DNA from: Metaphire vulgaris
Taxonomy: Eukaryota; Annelida; Clitellata; Crassiclitellata; Megascolecidae
Direction: 5' to 3'
Assembly (NCBI GenBank): GCA_018105865.1
Contig: CM030872.1
Location: 6,319,016-6,383,015 of the forward strand
DNA: 64,000 bases
In this document: one piece after another, positions 1 through 10,771 of the stretch
How positions within the stretch are numbered: position 1 is the first letter of the stretch
Layout: each line of letters begins with the position of its first letter
Translations under genes and position numbers: made by a program
Notes under the pieces: model-generated
What the model saw: only the letters and a program-made list of their open reading frames with translations
Databases searched by the model: none
What the model was told of the DNA's origin: nothing

Positions 1-239
1 TTGGATTTATGGCAACGATCAATAGTGTTATTAGACTATACAATGACTTTGTTGCAAATGGAATTATCAAATATCTTGCGACATATCGCTCAAGTGAAGA
101 TCACATTGAACCCCAGACGCATAATCAGTTCAATATTTTTTTATGGTTCAGAATATTTTCACCAAACTTTAGGAGTTTGTCACATATATGTTTACCTTTC
201 TAGAAAACATATTGAAGTTAAGAGTCGAGTAAAACTGGA
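1..239. other. Unassigned left-edge sequence
   Basis: Two overlapping short plus-strand frames are open here but neither resembles a family I know. AT-rich, no repeat or splice structure stands out. It may be the tail of a feature cut by the window edge. Confidence 0.3.
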
Positions 240-260
240 GAGGTATCGTATTGAAAATTG

Positions 261-1000
261 TTGGGGTCCTTCAGACCCCCAGAGCTTTTTTATTGTAAAT
301 TTTTAAATTCTGTTTATATTTTATGTTTTCTTTTATTTATAACATGTATTTCGATTATATTCAGAGTAAGACATGTCTGGTAGACCTACCTGAAACAATT
401 TATTATCTAAAACCAGTTAAATTAAACTTTATTAGAGAAAGATTCTAGTACAGATGAAAGTGACTTTAGCGATCCAGAAACGAACTCAGGTGAAGATCAA
501 GATCATGTATCTGAAGTTTCTGATATACCGGACACTGAAACTGCAAGTGATTCTGAAGTGGAGAATGTTTGAATTCCTAATAGACAAGAATCTGACAGAA
601 GAGGAGCATTATGAGGTCGTTGAAACAATATAAGAGACAGAGCGAGGCAGAGGTTGTGGAAGAGGCAGAGGCCGTGGAAGAGGTAGAGGTCGAATAGAGA
701 GAGACAGTGGCATAGCCACCAATGCTCTAGGAGATGATGAAAATGATACTTTACTTGGTAAAGATGGCACTGTGAGGATAAAGACACAGCCAGCTCAGGG
801 AAGAAGAGGTGGACAGACTATTGTAAGGCAGGCTGCCGTGATTACAGCAGAAGCTCGATGTTCCAGTATTACTGAAGCCTTTCGACTTTTTCTTAGTCAA
901 TTGTTATTCAAGTTGTCCAAGAAACCAATCGAGAAGGTGACAAGAGCATTTATGAGTGGAATCTTCATCCTGCTATATGGAATGCATTCCCATTGGTCTA
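261..1000 (+). pseudogene. piggyBac-like element, 5' end and transposase N-terminal relic
   Basis: A GGGGTC/GACCCC hairpin at 263-279 may mark the element end. From about 443 a plus-strand frame reads an acidic Asp/Glu/Ser-rich stretch, then an RG-repeat (640-700), then a segment with the 'LGKDGT' motif (about 750-775) leading into a helix rich in F and L ('AFRLFLSQ'). That order of acidic leader, 'KDGT' and helical region is the N-terminal layout of piggyBac-type transposases. Stops interrupt the frame (for example near 570), and the DDD catalytic core is missing, since an unrelated GGGTTGGGTT repeat follows. Assignment is by motif order only. Confidence 0.5.
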
Positions 1001-1034
1001 TGAGATGAAGGAGGATTAAAGAAATTTTTATGTA

Positions 1035-1131
1035 TGGGTTGGGTTGGGTCAAGTAACCCAGCTGTTTCCATGGGTTGGGTTGGGTTTGAAAATTGGTGGG
1101 TTGGGTTTTAAAAAATGGACCCATGTCCATG
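1035..1131. repeat. GGGTTGGGTT-rich short repeat, copy 1
   Basis: A G/T-rich sequence of GGGTTGGGT modules ending in GACCCATG. A clearly related segment lies at 54301-54405 with the same order: GGTTGGGT blocks, 'GTTGGTGGGTTGGGTTT', then 'GACCCATG'. Two dispersed copies with the same internal order suggest a small mobile or MITE-like repeat, not plain microsatellite. Confidence 0.55.
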
Positions 1132-1132
1132 T

Positions 1133-2264
1133 CTGGGATGACATCTTAAACATGAATGTAGAAGAGTTAAGGGTCAATTTAAACTCCAAGGGGGTTGAAC
1201 CAATGAAGGGTAACAAGGACCAAGTCAGAGCGCAACTAATTAAATTATGCGTGAAAGGACTGGGAGAAGATAGAGAAGATGTTGAGAGTGTTGGGAGTCA
1301 AGGCAGTAAACCTCTCAACGTTCAGCTCATTTCCCAGTAGAATCTGAGGCCATGACCCTTAAGAGGTTAGAATTACAACTTAGGGAAAGAGAGCTTGAAG
1401 CTCAAATCCAACAGAAAGAGCTAGAATCTAAAACAGCTAAATTACAAGCTCAAACCCAAGCTGACATTCAAATTAAACAAAGAGAGATTGAGTCAAATGA
1501 AAAAATTGCATTGCAGAGATTGACTTTACAGAGTGAGACAGTGAGTGTTGATAGAACTAGTTTAAATAGTTCTGATAAGGCTACTGAGAATGCCAAGAAG
1601 GCATAACCTACATTCAATGACACCACTGACATTGATTCTTATTTGACTTTGTTCGAACGAACAATGTTAAGTTTCCATCTTGAGGAAAATAGATGGCCTA
1701 GTGAGCTACAATCTCAAATGACTGGCAGTTCTTAAGGTCTTTGTAGAACTGACTGATGAACAAGTCCAAGACTATGACGTGATTAAAGAAGCTATTTTGA
1801 ATCTGTTCCAATTAGCCCCTGAGGCCTACCGTTTAAAGTTCAGACAATTAAGCAAAGATCCGGCTGAAACCTATTTGCATTTTGCCACTAGACTAAATTT
1901 TCCATTCCAGAGATTTTTGTTTGGTCATAAAGCACTGGATGACCCTGAAAAAATAAAAGAATTATTTAAAATGGAACAATTTTTGTCCAGAATCACTGAC
2001 AATGCTTTAAAATATTGGTTAATGGACAAACAAGCACAATCTCTTGTTGAATTAGCTATATTAGCTGACAACTATGTTGCTATTCACAGAAACTATTCAA
2101 ATAGCAGTGAGACATACAACAGACACAAGTTTGCTACAAATGCATACAGACAAGAGCATAACTCACCCCAAACCAATAGATACAATACTGGAAGAGATAA
2201 TTTCAGCAGTTGCAATAATTGGAGATCTCAAACAGATCACAATGTCAATTTTAAGACATTGTAG
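1133..2264 (+). pseudogene. Ty3/Gypsy-type gag with SCAN-like capsid domain (broken)
   Basis: Three consecutive plus-strand blocks form one decayed gag. The first (1133-1339) looks like a SAP-type helix-loop-helix ('MNVEELRVNLNSKG'). The second (1352-1606) is a long charged coiled coil rich in Q, E and K. The third (1779-2264) carries the helical signature that links Gmr1-like Gypsy gag to vertebrate SCAN domains: 'YRLKFRQLSK', 'MEQFLSRITDNALKYWL', 'SLVELAILADNY'. A stop follows block one and a frameshift occurs near 1735, so it is a pseudogene. Gag would assemble the retrotransposon particle. The low-complexity tail at 2100-2260 is rich in N, S, Y and R. Confidence 0.7.
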
Positions 2265-2274
2265 GATGGGACTA

Positions 2275-3003
2275 ATGCATGAGGTTGAATCGCCCAATTG
2301 CTCCACATGGTTTATCTGATGATGTTGTTGATGGGGGTTCAAGGAGGTTGAATCGTCCAGTTGTTCCAGATTGTTTTTCTGATGATGGTGTTGTTAGTGG
2401 TTCAGTGGCGATGAAGCGTCCAAGTGATTTATATGAGAATTTTATTGGGAAAGAGTTGTCTTTGTCTCGTGATGACCTGAATAGGTTGCAACAGACTGAT
2501 GAGAGTCTGAAGGAGTTGTTCGATGAAGTTGTCCCGTTTGGTACTCCAGGTCGTAAAATTTCGTACTGTGTGTAACACTGTGTATGATGGCCTGTTGGTT
2601 GGAAGATTTGTGGAAACTGAGTGTCCACAAGAGGCAGATTTAGGTCTTTTGCAAATTGTTGCCCCAGTCCAAATCCGTAGGCGTCTTTTAGAAGTGGCCT
2701 CATATAATGATTTTACATTGCAAAGGAAATTTACCACAGCTAAACCCTGTCCTACCACTGATTATCACATGATCAATGAGAAATTCATTAGATTGTCCAA
2801 TCAATTACTCTGTTCTCCTCTGAATAAAGCTGCAATGCACCCAATAAAGATGGATGGTGACATAGATTCCAATTTGAGTCAGAGTATTTGTCCAAAAATT
2901 AATGTATTGCCAAGTTTGTGTGCTCTCGTAAGCACTGTTGATTGTCTGATGATGACTGTCATTGGATGTTTGTCCAACTATGATAAATCTTACATTCACC
3001 TCT
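2275..3003 (+). pseudogene. Gypsy polyprotein remnant (pre-integrase region)
   Basis: Continues the decayed Gypsy element. The frame at 2279-2575 contains two imperfect tandem copies of a motif reading RLNRP-x2-P-x3-SDD, then 'LSLSRDDLNRLQQTDESLKELF'-like sequence, the sort of linker found ahead of the H2C2 integrase zinc region. A shift near 2550 moves to the frame that reads 'VYDGLLVGRFVE' and 'LLQIVAPVQIRRRLLEVA', close to the pre-H2C2 segment of Gypsy integrases. The H2C2 knuckle and the catalytic core are not seen; reverse transcriptase is missing as well, so a large internal deletion is implied. No LTRs were found on either side. Confidence 0.5.
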
Positions 3004-3462
3004 AAATGTTTGTGAAGTTTGCACAGAGATGTGTTTTACTCAGAGAAGTAATGCTCTGACATTAAGTCACATGCTTGCTGAGCATGTTAATCAGTTTATG
3101 CTGCTGGGCCACAGGCGTTCATTGACTTGCGGAACGGAGCCGTCAACGACCCGGGCAAAGCGCCATCCAGTGGCCGCCTGGCTGATAAGCCGGTTTCTAA
3201 TGGACAGCTGGGCCACAGGCAATACAACGTGCCGCGGTCGACTGTGGGGGGGGGCCCGATTTGTACGCAGCTTTGGAGGGCTCATACTGTTTGCAGCATA
3301 AAATTCGGTTTCACTTGACCTACTTTCTGATGTCGGGCCAATCAGGCGCGAGTACAGCAATTATAGCGCAAAAATAACGATTACTTTTGTGTGAAAAGAT
3401 AAAAGATGGCTCAATTGAGTAAGAACGAATATGATCTTATGATTTTAAGCGAGGTGGCTGAA
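3004..3462. other. Unassigned sequence with a GC-rich patch
   Basis: No convincing coding frame. The patch at 3110-3300 is GC-rich with a G-run at 3245-3255 and repeats of 'GGGCCACAGGC' at 3105 and 3210. Nothing else recognised. Confidence 0.3.
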
Positions 3463-3823
3463 AGATTATGGTAGACTTCGAGGCACCTAAGGTAAGCGAC
3501 AATGAAGTCACTGAAAATGACATTCATATGCAATGACTCGAACTTACTGTAGCTGCAACAGTGACGACTGAAGACATTGTGTTAGGGATGCCAGTGTCAA
3601 GAGATACTAGGCCTAACGAAATTTCTGCCCAATTTTCAAAACTCACAGCAGAACAAACTGATGAGCACATACTTCGTATTTTTCAGCATGCAAATCCGGA
3701 TCAAGCTGAAATGCCCAACAATTTTCGATCTCATGATCGAGCAACGTGGCCGTCAATATATGTGCCATCTAAAAGGACATGGCCCAGAAAAGAAGTGAGA
3801 AGAAACGGAAGGAAATACACATA
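3463..3823 (+). pseudogene. Unrecognised ORF relic
   Basis: A frame beginning 'MVDFEAPKVSDNE' continues, after one in-frame stop near 3534, to a Lys/Arg-rich C-terminus ending at 3823. Composition is protein-like (mixed acidic and basic, with 'NEISAQFSKLTAEQTDEHILR'), but I know no matching family. It sits between Gypsy and MULE relics, so a transposon-borne ORF is the simplest guess. Confidence 0.3.
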
Positions 3824-4439
3824 AAATGCAAAAATGGTGCTTAGGCCAATATGAATTATTAGTTATTTCAATGTCGTGCATACCTCTATTATTGCGTGTC
3901 ATATTACAATTTATCTAGGTAACAAAATTTGAGGGTGGGGCGCCAGATTCATACTGGGCACAGGGCACAATTATGGCTTTGTATGGCTCTGAATTTAGGT
4001 GACTTACAGTGCGAGCTAGTGTTTTGTATTGATTGAAAAATGATCATGAGGAACTGCGAAAATCATGAGGAGCATTGACTTGAATGAATAGGTGAAACAT
4101 TGAAAGACCAGTGAGTAGAAACGATTTCAATGTTTATTTCAAGAAGATTTCAATAGAGAAAATTTCAACAGTGATAGCGACACTAATTCTATTTCAGTGC
4201 CAGTAAAGTTGTTCAAAGCCCATTGAGTAAACAAAGGGGGGATTATGTCCTGGGGTTTCATGTCATCAGGTGTACCGGAGGGATAATGTTCGGGGGGATT
4301 ATGTCCAGGGGAGAATGTCCATTCCCCAAAGTAAATACAGGCGAAATGGACTAAATTTGAAGGTGAAAGTTAAGCATTTGTTTATAAATATGTTTTAGCC
4401 ACCGTCAATTTTATGATGTAAAATAATGTATTCCCACTT
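3824..4439. other. Non-coding stretch with 'GGATTATGTCC' repeats
   Basis: No coding frame. At 4238-4325 a G-rich motif reading GGGGGGATTATGTCC(T/A)GGGG occurs twice, followed by the related GGAGAATGTCCATTCCCC. The pattern suggests a degraded repeat end, family unknown. Confidence 0.35.
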
Positions 4440-5600
4440 CTTGTAATTTAGGTAATTCAAAGAGTGGATTGAATTTCCTGCCCACTGCAGCTTCTTTGCG
4501 AATCGTTGTGTCCGGCGGCTAAAGTTTGTACAAGGACCTAGTCCTAAAAATCCGGGATGAACCAGTGCAGTTCCAACCTAGAAACAACAATCAGTTAAAT
4601 ATTACAGCGAATAGAAGCACCGGATCAGCAAAGCCAGCCTCCTGGCTCTACATGAATTTGCCTATATGGTTTCAGGTTTCGTATGGACCATTACCACGTT
4701 TCCCAATCTTGTCATTGTGTGTTGCCTGCCGCAGTTGTAGTACTTGGTGGTACGGCTTTGTCAGCCTGACCCTATCTTGCTGTCACATGACACAACATTT
4801 AACATGGGTGAGTTTTCCTTGTCGATCTTGTGCGTGCAGATGGAGTGTTTTACGTCAAGGCCATGCATAGCACTAGCTTTCATGCTGCATGACAGAAAGT
4901 ATCAGTGGATGCACGACCATTTTTTTAAAGATGTCATAAAACACTGTTCTGGTTTGAGAAATGCTGTCATTGCAGTTGATGGGGAGGTCACTATATCCAG
5001 AGCGATAAGGTCATCCACTAACTGGAAAGGTGCCATGTGCTCCAATCACATTGTACGTGATGAGGAGTACTGGCTTAAGAAGCATTATGCTTCTCATTAA
5101 GAAATTCCCGTCAACAAGACAGATATCAGAGAGTTACTACAATGCCAAACAGAAGATGCTCTTATGACAAAACAGGCACATTTGCAAAGCACATGGAGTG
5201 CAGCATTTGTAACGTACTACAACGATAACTTAGACGAAAGAATGAAATTGGCGTACAATGGATACTTGCGCAGTTTACAACTTGACTGTGATATTGTAAC
5301 CACCAACATGTCCGAGTCAATAAATGCCGCACTCAAACGTTTGCAGAGATGAATGGAAGTGCGGGCATGATGGTTTTCACCTTGTACAAATTACAGCTGG
5401 CAAGTCACACAGACATCATAAGAAGCTTGAAGGGCTTTGCTCCTATGGAATTTGTTGCCAGCTTCGATAAGGGTAAGGAACGATTGGTGAAAGCAATGGA
5501 AAGTTTTCCTCGTTTGGGCGATTATGATGAAATTTCTTTACTGACACAGGCCTACTTGCTCGGTTTATTATGTGACTACGTATTGTTCCCTTGCTGTTAT
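4440..5600 (+). pseudogene. MULE-type transposase (SWIM clade), broken copy
   Basis: Conceptual translation in shifting frames parallels the open MULE transposase at 57780-59135 block by block. 'HEFAYMVSGFVWTITT' matches 'HELAYALPDFVWSVTT'; 'SHDTTFNMGEF' matches 'TYDTTFNMGDF' and holds the first catalytic Asp (about 4790); 'FMLHDRKYQ' matches 'FMMHERKFQ'; 'VDGE' holds the second Asp; 'CSNHIVRDEEYWLK' matches 'CWNHILHDAEFWLK'. 'TTNMSESINAALKR' (about 5305-5340) keeps the SES motif. The enzyme would cut and join Mutator-like elements. At least three frame breaks and a lost C-terminal SWIM finger make it a relic. Confidence 0.75.
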
Positions 5601-5728
5601 TGACATTTGCTTAATTGTCAATGTCATGTGTGATTTAAATCTACATGTCGTTTGAATTCTCTTGAGCTATTTTTCTTTTTGCTTAATGAATTATATAGAC
5701 CTTGAGTACCGTTACACACTGTGTCAAA

Positions 5729-5784
5729 TTTATATATATATATATAAATAAATAAATTGTTATATATATATATATACACACATA
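5729..5784. repeat. (TA)n microsatellite
   Basis: Two runs of TA separated by 'AATAAATAAATTGT', directly left of the MITE at 5785. Confidence 0.8.
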
Positions 5785-6013
5785 CAATGTTCCCTCTAAA
5801 TTTTTTTGAGTGTGCGCGGAAAAGTATAGTGCCTGAGCGGCACACTTTCATGCCTGAGCACCTGAATTGTTTCACAGATGTCACCCAAGACAAAACTCAA
5901 AAAAATCAGTGTTTTTAAAACTCAAAATCACTGCGTGGTGGCTGGAAACTGCTGCGCGGCGTTTTCTTGTCATGTGCGCGGCTGCGCAGGCGCGCAGCTT
6001 AGAGGGAACATTG
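5785..6013. mobile_element. hAT-type MITE with CAATGTTCCCTCTAA termini
   Basis: A 229-bp element bounded by CAATGTTCCCTCTAA (5785) and the inverted CTTAGAGGGAACATTG ending at 6013. The interior is rich in GCGCGC motifs and has no coding capacity. CA(N)2G-type ends point to hAT. An 8-bp target duplication is not preserved (CACACATA left, CTTCGAAT right). The same terminus, GCTTAGAGGGAACGTTG, closes the hAT relic at 12660, so this is plausibly its non-autonomous derivative. Confidence 0.75.
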
Positions 6014-6442
6014 CTTCGAATGCTCTGTTTGTTGTAAAGAAGAGTTACAAGCGATAGACTTGATTACTACCACATTCTTAGGGTGCCTACCTGCGGGAAC
6101 ATTGTTCCCTTTTCACCCTTTTGGTACCTAGTGTTTCCAACTTATGTATTTACCAACATGCAAGGCATTAAATTCTTAATAAGAATAATTTTATTTCCTT
6201 GCTCTTAGGTTTAAGACATAAAATTTGATTGCATACTAGGTTTTTCAAATAGATTGTTTTATATTAAATATGACTCTTTGGCTTTTATTTTGATGACCTA
6301 AAGACACTTACTGTTTTTTTGGATTGCTGTGCTATGATTTATAATGACTGTACGTGAGCTTGTACATTTAGCCTGAGTCGGAAGCAATAAACTTACTTAC
6401 TTAAACTTACTTACTTACTTAATACTTACTTAAGAATCGAAG
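6014..6442. other. Non-coding, (ACTT)n at 6391-6432
   Basis: AT-rich with no coding frame. An (ACTT)n microsatellite ends immediately before the first RS-unit copy. Confidence 0.5.
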
Positions 6443-6842
6443 TTTGATTCATGCTATAACGTTGGGGATGACTATGAGTTTTTCTGCCGTTGCTGCTATT
6501 TCAGCCATGAAGTGGATTTCTTATACAAACTCAATGCAGCTTCAAGACGTCATGAACGCTAATTCAAATGCAAGCCGAAGGCGGAACAGATACAGCCGGT
6601 CAGGAAAGCGATCAAGTAGAGGATCAAGCAGGAGATCTACTAGATCGGGGAGAAGATCTAGCAGACGAAAAGTAAACTGCCGCAGAAGTATTAATATAAG
6701 TGCAGTCCGACGATGATCACGATCACACCCGGTGTATGGCAACATTGGAATCGAGTGTCCCCCATCGATGGAATTGAACACAAAATTGAGAATTCCAAAT
6801 TCTTCCAACTCCTGGAAACAAAGCGGCAATGTGCATGTATAG
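6443..6842 (+). pseudogene. RS-rich coding unit, copy 1 (stop-interrupted)
   Basis: A near-identical duplicate of the unit at 9043-9462. It encodes a hydrophobic segment ('ITLGMTMSFSAVAAISAM') then an Arg/Ser-repeat stretch ('SRRRNRYSRSGKRSS'). The copy starts abruptly at 'TTTGATTCATGC' after an ACTT microsatellite and ends at 'GCATGTATA'. A CGA-to-TGA change at about 6714 puts a stop at the end of the RS region, where copies 2 and 3 read Arg. It therefore lacks the membrane domain found after copy 3. Function unknown. Confidence 0.6.
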
Positions 6843-7099
6843 TAGGGCGGGTCGAAAAAATTTTGTTGTCACGGAACTGAGGAAATATTTGCATTTCCAT
6901 ATGATTTGAAAGAAAATCACAAAAGAACTATTTTTGAACGTGTGGAAGTGACCCATTTTTAATTAGGAGAGTTTGTACATTACTCGAAAATCACACAAAT
7001 TTGTATGCCATCAATGAATGATCAATAGACGATCGGCATTTCACAGTTACTCACTCAGTAAGTGTTTATTACACTAAGATTTTCAAAAAATCTTTTTTG
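6843..7099. other. Unassigned AT-rich sequence
   Basis: No coding frame or repeat family recognised between the RS unit and the minus-strand relic. Confidence 0.3.
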
Positions 7100-8809
7100 A
7101 CTCAAATAGGGACATTAGATTTTCGATAATTGACTCGGGCGTGAATGAAACCGTCTCTTGCTTCAAATCAATGAACTGCTGTTGAAGCATCTGTTATTAG
7201 TTTTATGCAAAGCTCCACTCCTTGTGTGTGATTCTTGTAATGCAAAGCGAGTGGTACAATTCTTAGCTTGGAAATATCTTCATCTAATACGTCTTCACTC
7301 AACTCCGGCATATCATGGTCACATGTAATATTTTCAAAATGAGCAATGGATTTCTTTTCGTAATGCTGCAATTCAATACACAATGAGGCCAGAGGAACTT
7401 GAGGGTCCTTAGGTGGATCCATCCAACCAACGTTTTGAACAGATTTCTCAAAGGCAATTAATCCATTTGTATGCAGCGTACATATAAACCAATTGACTGA
7501 ATGTTGCAGCATGCAATTGTGTCATTTGCTATAACGAATCCACAAAACAAATCAGCACATCTTGCAAGTTCAATCTGATGAATCCATACAGCTGGATTAC
7601 TCCAGCTTTACAGCCTGTGTTATTGCATGTGCCATCCATCGCAGCCTACTGCTGAGATACAATCGCCTGCATCTGCATTCTGCATCTCTGTTATTAATTT
7701 CAGAATACTACTGGCAATGTCAGTACTTCTTTCTGATGAAGGTGTAACGTGATTGCCACTTGGTTCTTCAGCAAGAACATAGTGATCTTCAACAATAGTA
7801 TCACAATACCACTTGCTATTTTTGTTTACTTTGACTAAAGTGGCATCCCTTCTCCTATCGACGTAAATACCTGTTATGGATTTGTGTGACTGTCTTACTG
7901 TATACCTCGCTGCCAATGTTTCTTTAATTTATGTCTCTCGCAATGTTATTTGTTCTTATCAATTACAAAGTTTTGATCTTCTTTGCTTACAAGGCCAAAA
8001 TCGATAAGCACTGTTAAGCTTCTTTTGCTAGGTGCAGAAGAGGTCATCGCATTTGATCTTATTTTTTCTGCAAAAGAGTTCAGCATCGCTATCAGAAAAT
8101 ACCTCACAGTTGCTTTCTTAATCACTCCCTTCACTATCATTGACTTTGTCTTCACCAAGATCTAATATTTATTATCACTATCCGATGTTTTCGTTACTCT
8201 TTTAGCTTTGTCTTCTTCATTGTGCTTTCGTTGCATCCTTTTTCATAACCGCTTTGTTGATTCTACGTCTAACCTTCCAATAAATATTTTCCTTGAATTT
8301 CTTTAATCTAATAAGAACAACTGTTCCTGTTGCGGGACTTTCAAATGTTTAGGACACTTGCAAGATGTGCTGATTTGTTTTGTGGATTTGTCACAGCAAA
8401 TGACACAATTGCATGCTGCAATGTCAAACAAAGAGTTCAAGCTACTCAAGAAGGTGGCTTGATGTGTTGAACTTGACTTAGAACGACAAAGTTCTGAACC
8501 AGTGGAAATTAGTGTTTCGACACATTTCAAGACAGACGGAGAGTGAAGTGTTGGAATGAAAGCCTTGTTCCAGAGATTGATGATAGCCTCTGACAACTAT
8601 TTTATTGTCTTTGTGTCATTCTTTTTTGTTTTGATGTGCAAGAAGTGCTGTCCAACTTGTGTATTTGTCGGCATCATATTGAAAGGAATTCCTATAACAT
8701 TACAAATATAGCATGCCATGTAATGTTTCTTGTTCTCATGTCGAAACCACACTTTCCAACATTTATAGAATAAATTATTGAACAGTGTACCGTTAAAACA
8801 AAGAGGCAA
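7100..8809 (-). pseudogene. Uncharacterised invertebrate repeat-family protein, copy 1 ('AVGCDG' family)
   Basis: Read on the minus strand from about 8800 to 7100, this follows an uncharacterised protein family that I remember from many invertebrate genomes in high copy. N-terminal blocks are 'LWNKAFIPT' and the Cys-containing 'LFDIAACNC...CKCPKHLKVPQQE' (8590-8300). The middle has 'AVGCDG' (about 7645). The C-terminal half has 'WFICTLHTN', then 'HYEKKSIAHFENITCDHDMPELSEDVL' split over frames. Several stops and frameshifts occur. Function is unknown; abundance and lack of introns suggest a transposon-encoded protein. A second copy lies at 25760-27296. No terminal repeats were recognised. Confidence 0.55.
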
Positions 8810-9042
8810 TCAAATTACAGTCGAAAGTTAGGTAGATAAAAAAATTGTATGACAAAATAGCAAGCAATAACAATTCTGTAACAAATGAGCAATGCTGATA
8901 AATACTACAATCTTTAGGGCCAAAAATGGGGCGTTTGCAATAGCAAACTACCATTTTATTAGTTGTTTCTTTCTTCAGACTTCATTTCACAAATAATTAC
9001 CAAGTTCCGTAATGAAATTCCAAAATTTTTTTGATTATTCAG
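8810..9042. other. Upstream sequence with a splice-acceptor-like end
   Basis: AT-rich and non-coding. It ends 'TTTTTTTGATTATTCAG' directly before RS-unit copy 2, which is a good 3' splice-site context and suggests the unit was an exon. Confidence 0.4.
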
Positions 9043-9462
9043 ATGTCAATTGGCGGTTTTTTGATTCATGCTATAACGTTGGGGATGACTATGAGTTTTT
9101 CTGCCGTTGCTGCTATTTCAGCCATGAAGTGGATTTCTTATACAAACTCAATGCAGCTTCAAGACGTCATGAACGCTAATTCAAATGCAAGCCGAAGGCG
9201 GAACAGATACAGCCGGTCAGGAAAGCGATCAAGTAGAGGATCAAGCAGGAGATCTACTAGATCGGGGAGAAGATCTAGCAGACGAAAAGTAAACTGCCGC
9301 AGAAGTATTAATATAAGTGCAGTCCGACGACGATCACGATCACACCCGGTGTATGGCAACATTGGAATCGAGTGTTCCCCATCGATGGAATTGAACACAA
9401 TATTGAGAATTCCAAATTCTTCCAACTCCTGGAAACAAAGCGGCAATGTGCATGTATAGGCA
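9043..9462 (+). CDS. RS-rich coding unit, copy 2 (possible exon)
   Basis: Open frame from an ATG just after a TTCAG acceptor-like site, ending at a TAG at 9457-9459. It encodes an N-terminal hydrophobic helix (about residues 3-30), 'QLQDVMNANSNAS', an Arg/Ser repeat region typical of SR-like or strongly basic cytosolic segments, then 'HPVYGNIGIECSPSMELNTI'. Beyond that the copy reads 'RIPNSSNSWKQSGNVHV'. Only about 40 bp separate it from copy 3. Few substitutions distinguish the copies, so the duplication is recent. No known family. Confidence 0.45.
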
Positions 9463-9501
9463 TATCTTGTGCAGTCGAATGTCGTCTGCTAACAACACCT
9501 G

Positions 9502-10350
9502 TTGATGTCAATTGGCGGTTTTTTGATTCATGCTATAACGTTGGGGATGACTATGAGTTTTTCTGCCGTTGCTGCTATTTCAGCCATGAAGTGGATTTCT
9601 TATACAAACTCAATGCAGCTTCAAGACGTCATGAACGCTAATTCAAATGCAAGCCGAAGGCGGAACAGATACAGCCGGTCAGGAAAGCGATCAAGTAGAG
9701 GATCAAGCAGGAGATCTAGTAGATCGGGGAGAAGATCTAGCAGACGAAAAGTAAACCGCCGCAGAAGTATTAATATAAGTGCAGTCCGACGACGATCACG
9801 ACCACACCCGGTGTATGGCAACATTGGAATCGAGTGTTCCCCATCGATGGAATTGAACACAATATTACTATTTTTTTATTACTTGTTGCATGGTATAATT
9901 GCTTTTCAAATTTTATTAGTTAAAACTGAGAACATTCACAATGTCACAGCATTGCTTCTATTGTTACCAGAATTTTCTCTGAACTGGATTGTGCTAAACC
10001 ATATATTTCGTCAAGATGCAGAAGAATATTCAAATATATTCATTGCCTTCATTTTTTTCTTATTGTTTTTTTATATAAATGGATTAATGCTGCATATGGC
10101 TTTAGAAATTATTGCAAATAACTGGACCTTAAACGTACTGTTTATATTCATCTCTCTTTTTGCGGTTGCACTTTTATTTCTTCCTCTCCGTACATCCCGG
10201 CTCTTTTCTGAAAGTATCCCTTACTTTGTCTTGTTTTCTTTAACAGTCATGTACATTCAAAATAACGTAATATTTGTGCCTATTTTATGCAACTTAATTC
10301 TTTCTGTAAGTGCTGTAAATAAATTGACCATTTACTTGTTAAGAAAATAA
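9502..10350 (+). CDS. RS-rich multi-pass membrane protein (RS-unit copy 3 plus membrane region)
   Basis: An uninterrupted 282-codon frame. Residues about 3-30 are hydrophobic, 48-100 are an Arg/Ser-rich basic region, and from about 120 the frame enters a strongly hydrophobic region that I read as six membrane-spanning helices ('LLFFYYLLHGIIAFQILL', 'FIAFIFFLLFFYINGLML' and so on), ending 'KLTIYLLRK'. An AATAAA overlaps the stop codon region (about 10346-10351). The first 365 bp duplicate copies 1 and 2; the junction at about 9866 is where the copies diverge. The start is the ATG pair at 9502/9505. No family recognised; it could be an orphan gene or a chimera made by duplication into membrane-coding DNA. 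Confidence 0.5.
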   Translation: MMSIGGFLIHAITLGMTMSFSAVAAISAMKWISYTNSMQLQDVMNANSNASRRRNRYSRSGKRSSRGSSRRSSRSGRRSSRRKVNRRRSINISAVRRRSRPHPVYGNIGIECSPSMELNTILLFFYYLLHGIIAFQILLVKTENIHNVTALLLLLPEFSLNWIVLNHIFRQDAEEYSNIFIAFIFFLLFFYINGLMLHMALEIIANNWTLNVLFIFISLFAVALLFLPLRTSRLFSESIPYFVLFSLTVMYIQNNVIFVPILCNLILSVSAVNKLTIYLLRK

Positions 10351-10567
10351 AAGGAATTGTCCACTGTAAATGTTGCAAATTTGATTGATTCTTCAATTTT
10401 TATTCAGCCAGAGAAAACCCTTTTCACGCAAGATCATCTTAAATTAATTTAGCTTTGTTCAACTTCTTTAACAACTTATGAATTAATGATCTTGTGTAGT
10501 AAACTTTACATCAAAATTGAACCCTTAAATTCCAAAAGTAGCTTTATGCACATTTACAGATGATTTA

Positions 10568-10771
10568 ATGCATAATTGCATATGCTTGTTGAAGTTATTG
10601 CTTTTTGTCACAGAGAGTATATTTCTAAATTATTTGATTTCATTAAACTTGGTATTTAACTTATTCTTTTCTGCCAATTTTATGGACTCAATTTCTGATA
10701 TTTTAGTGGCCTCTGTGCTTGTTGTGGCATTACATGTGACCATTGTAAAAATATACTTAAATGTGTATTAA
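10568..10771 (+). CDS. Small hydrophobic ORF downstream of the membrane gene
   Basis: 67 codons, mostly hydrophobic ('LLKLLLFVTESIFLNYLISL', 'ILVASVLVVALHVTIV'), with two or three possible helices. Composition resembles the membrane region just upstream, so it may be a degenerate paralogous piece. No motif identified; it could be chance in AT-rich DNA. Confidence 0.25.
   Translation: MHNCICLLKLLLFVTESIFLNYLISLNLVFNLFFSANFMDSISDILVASVLVVALHVTIVKIYLNVY

Noticed and set aside
6542..6829. Minus-strand frames of about 95 codons opposite the RS units (also at 9159 and 9621)
   Set aside because: They mirror the Arg/Ser codons (giving Leu/Asp repeats), a known artefact of reading SR-type repeats backwards.
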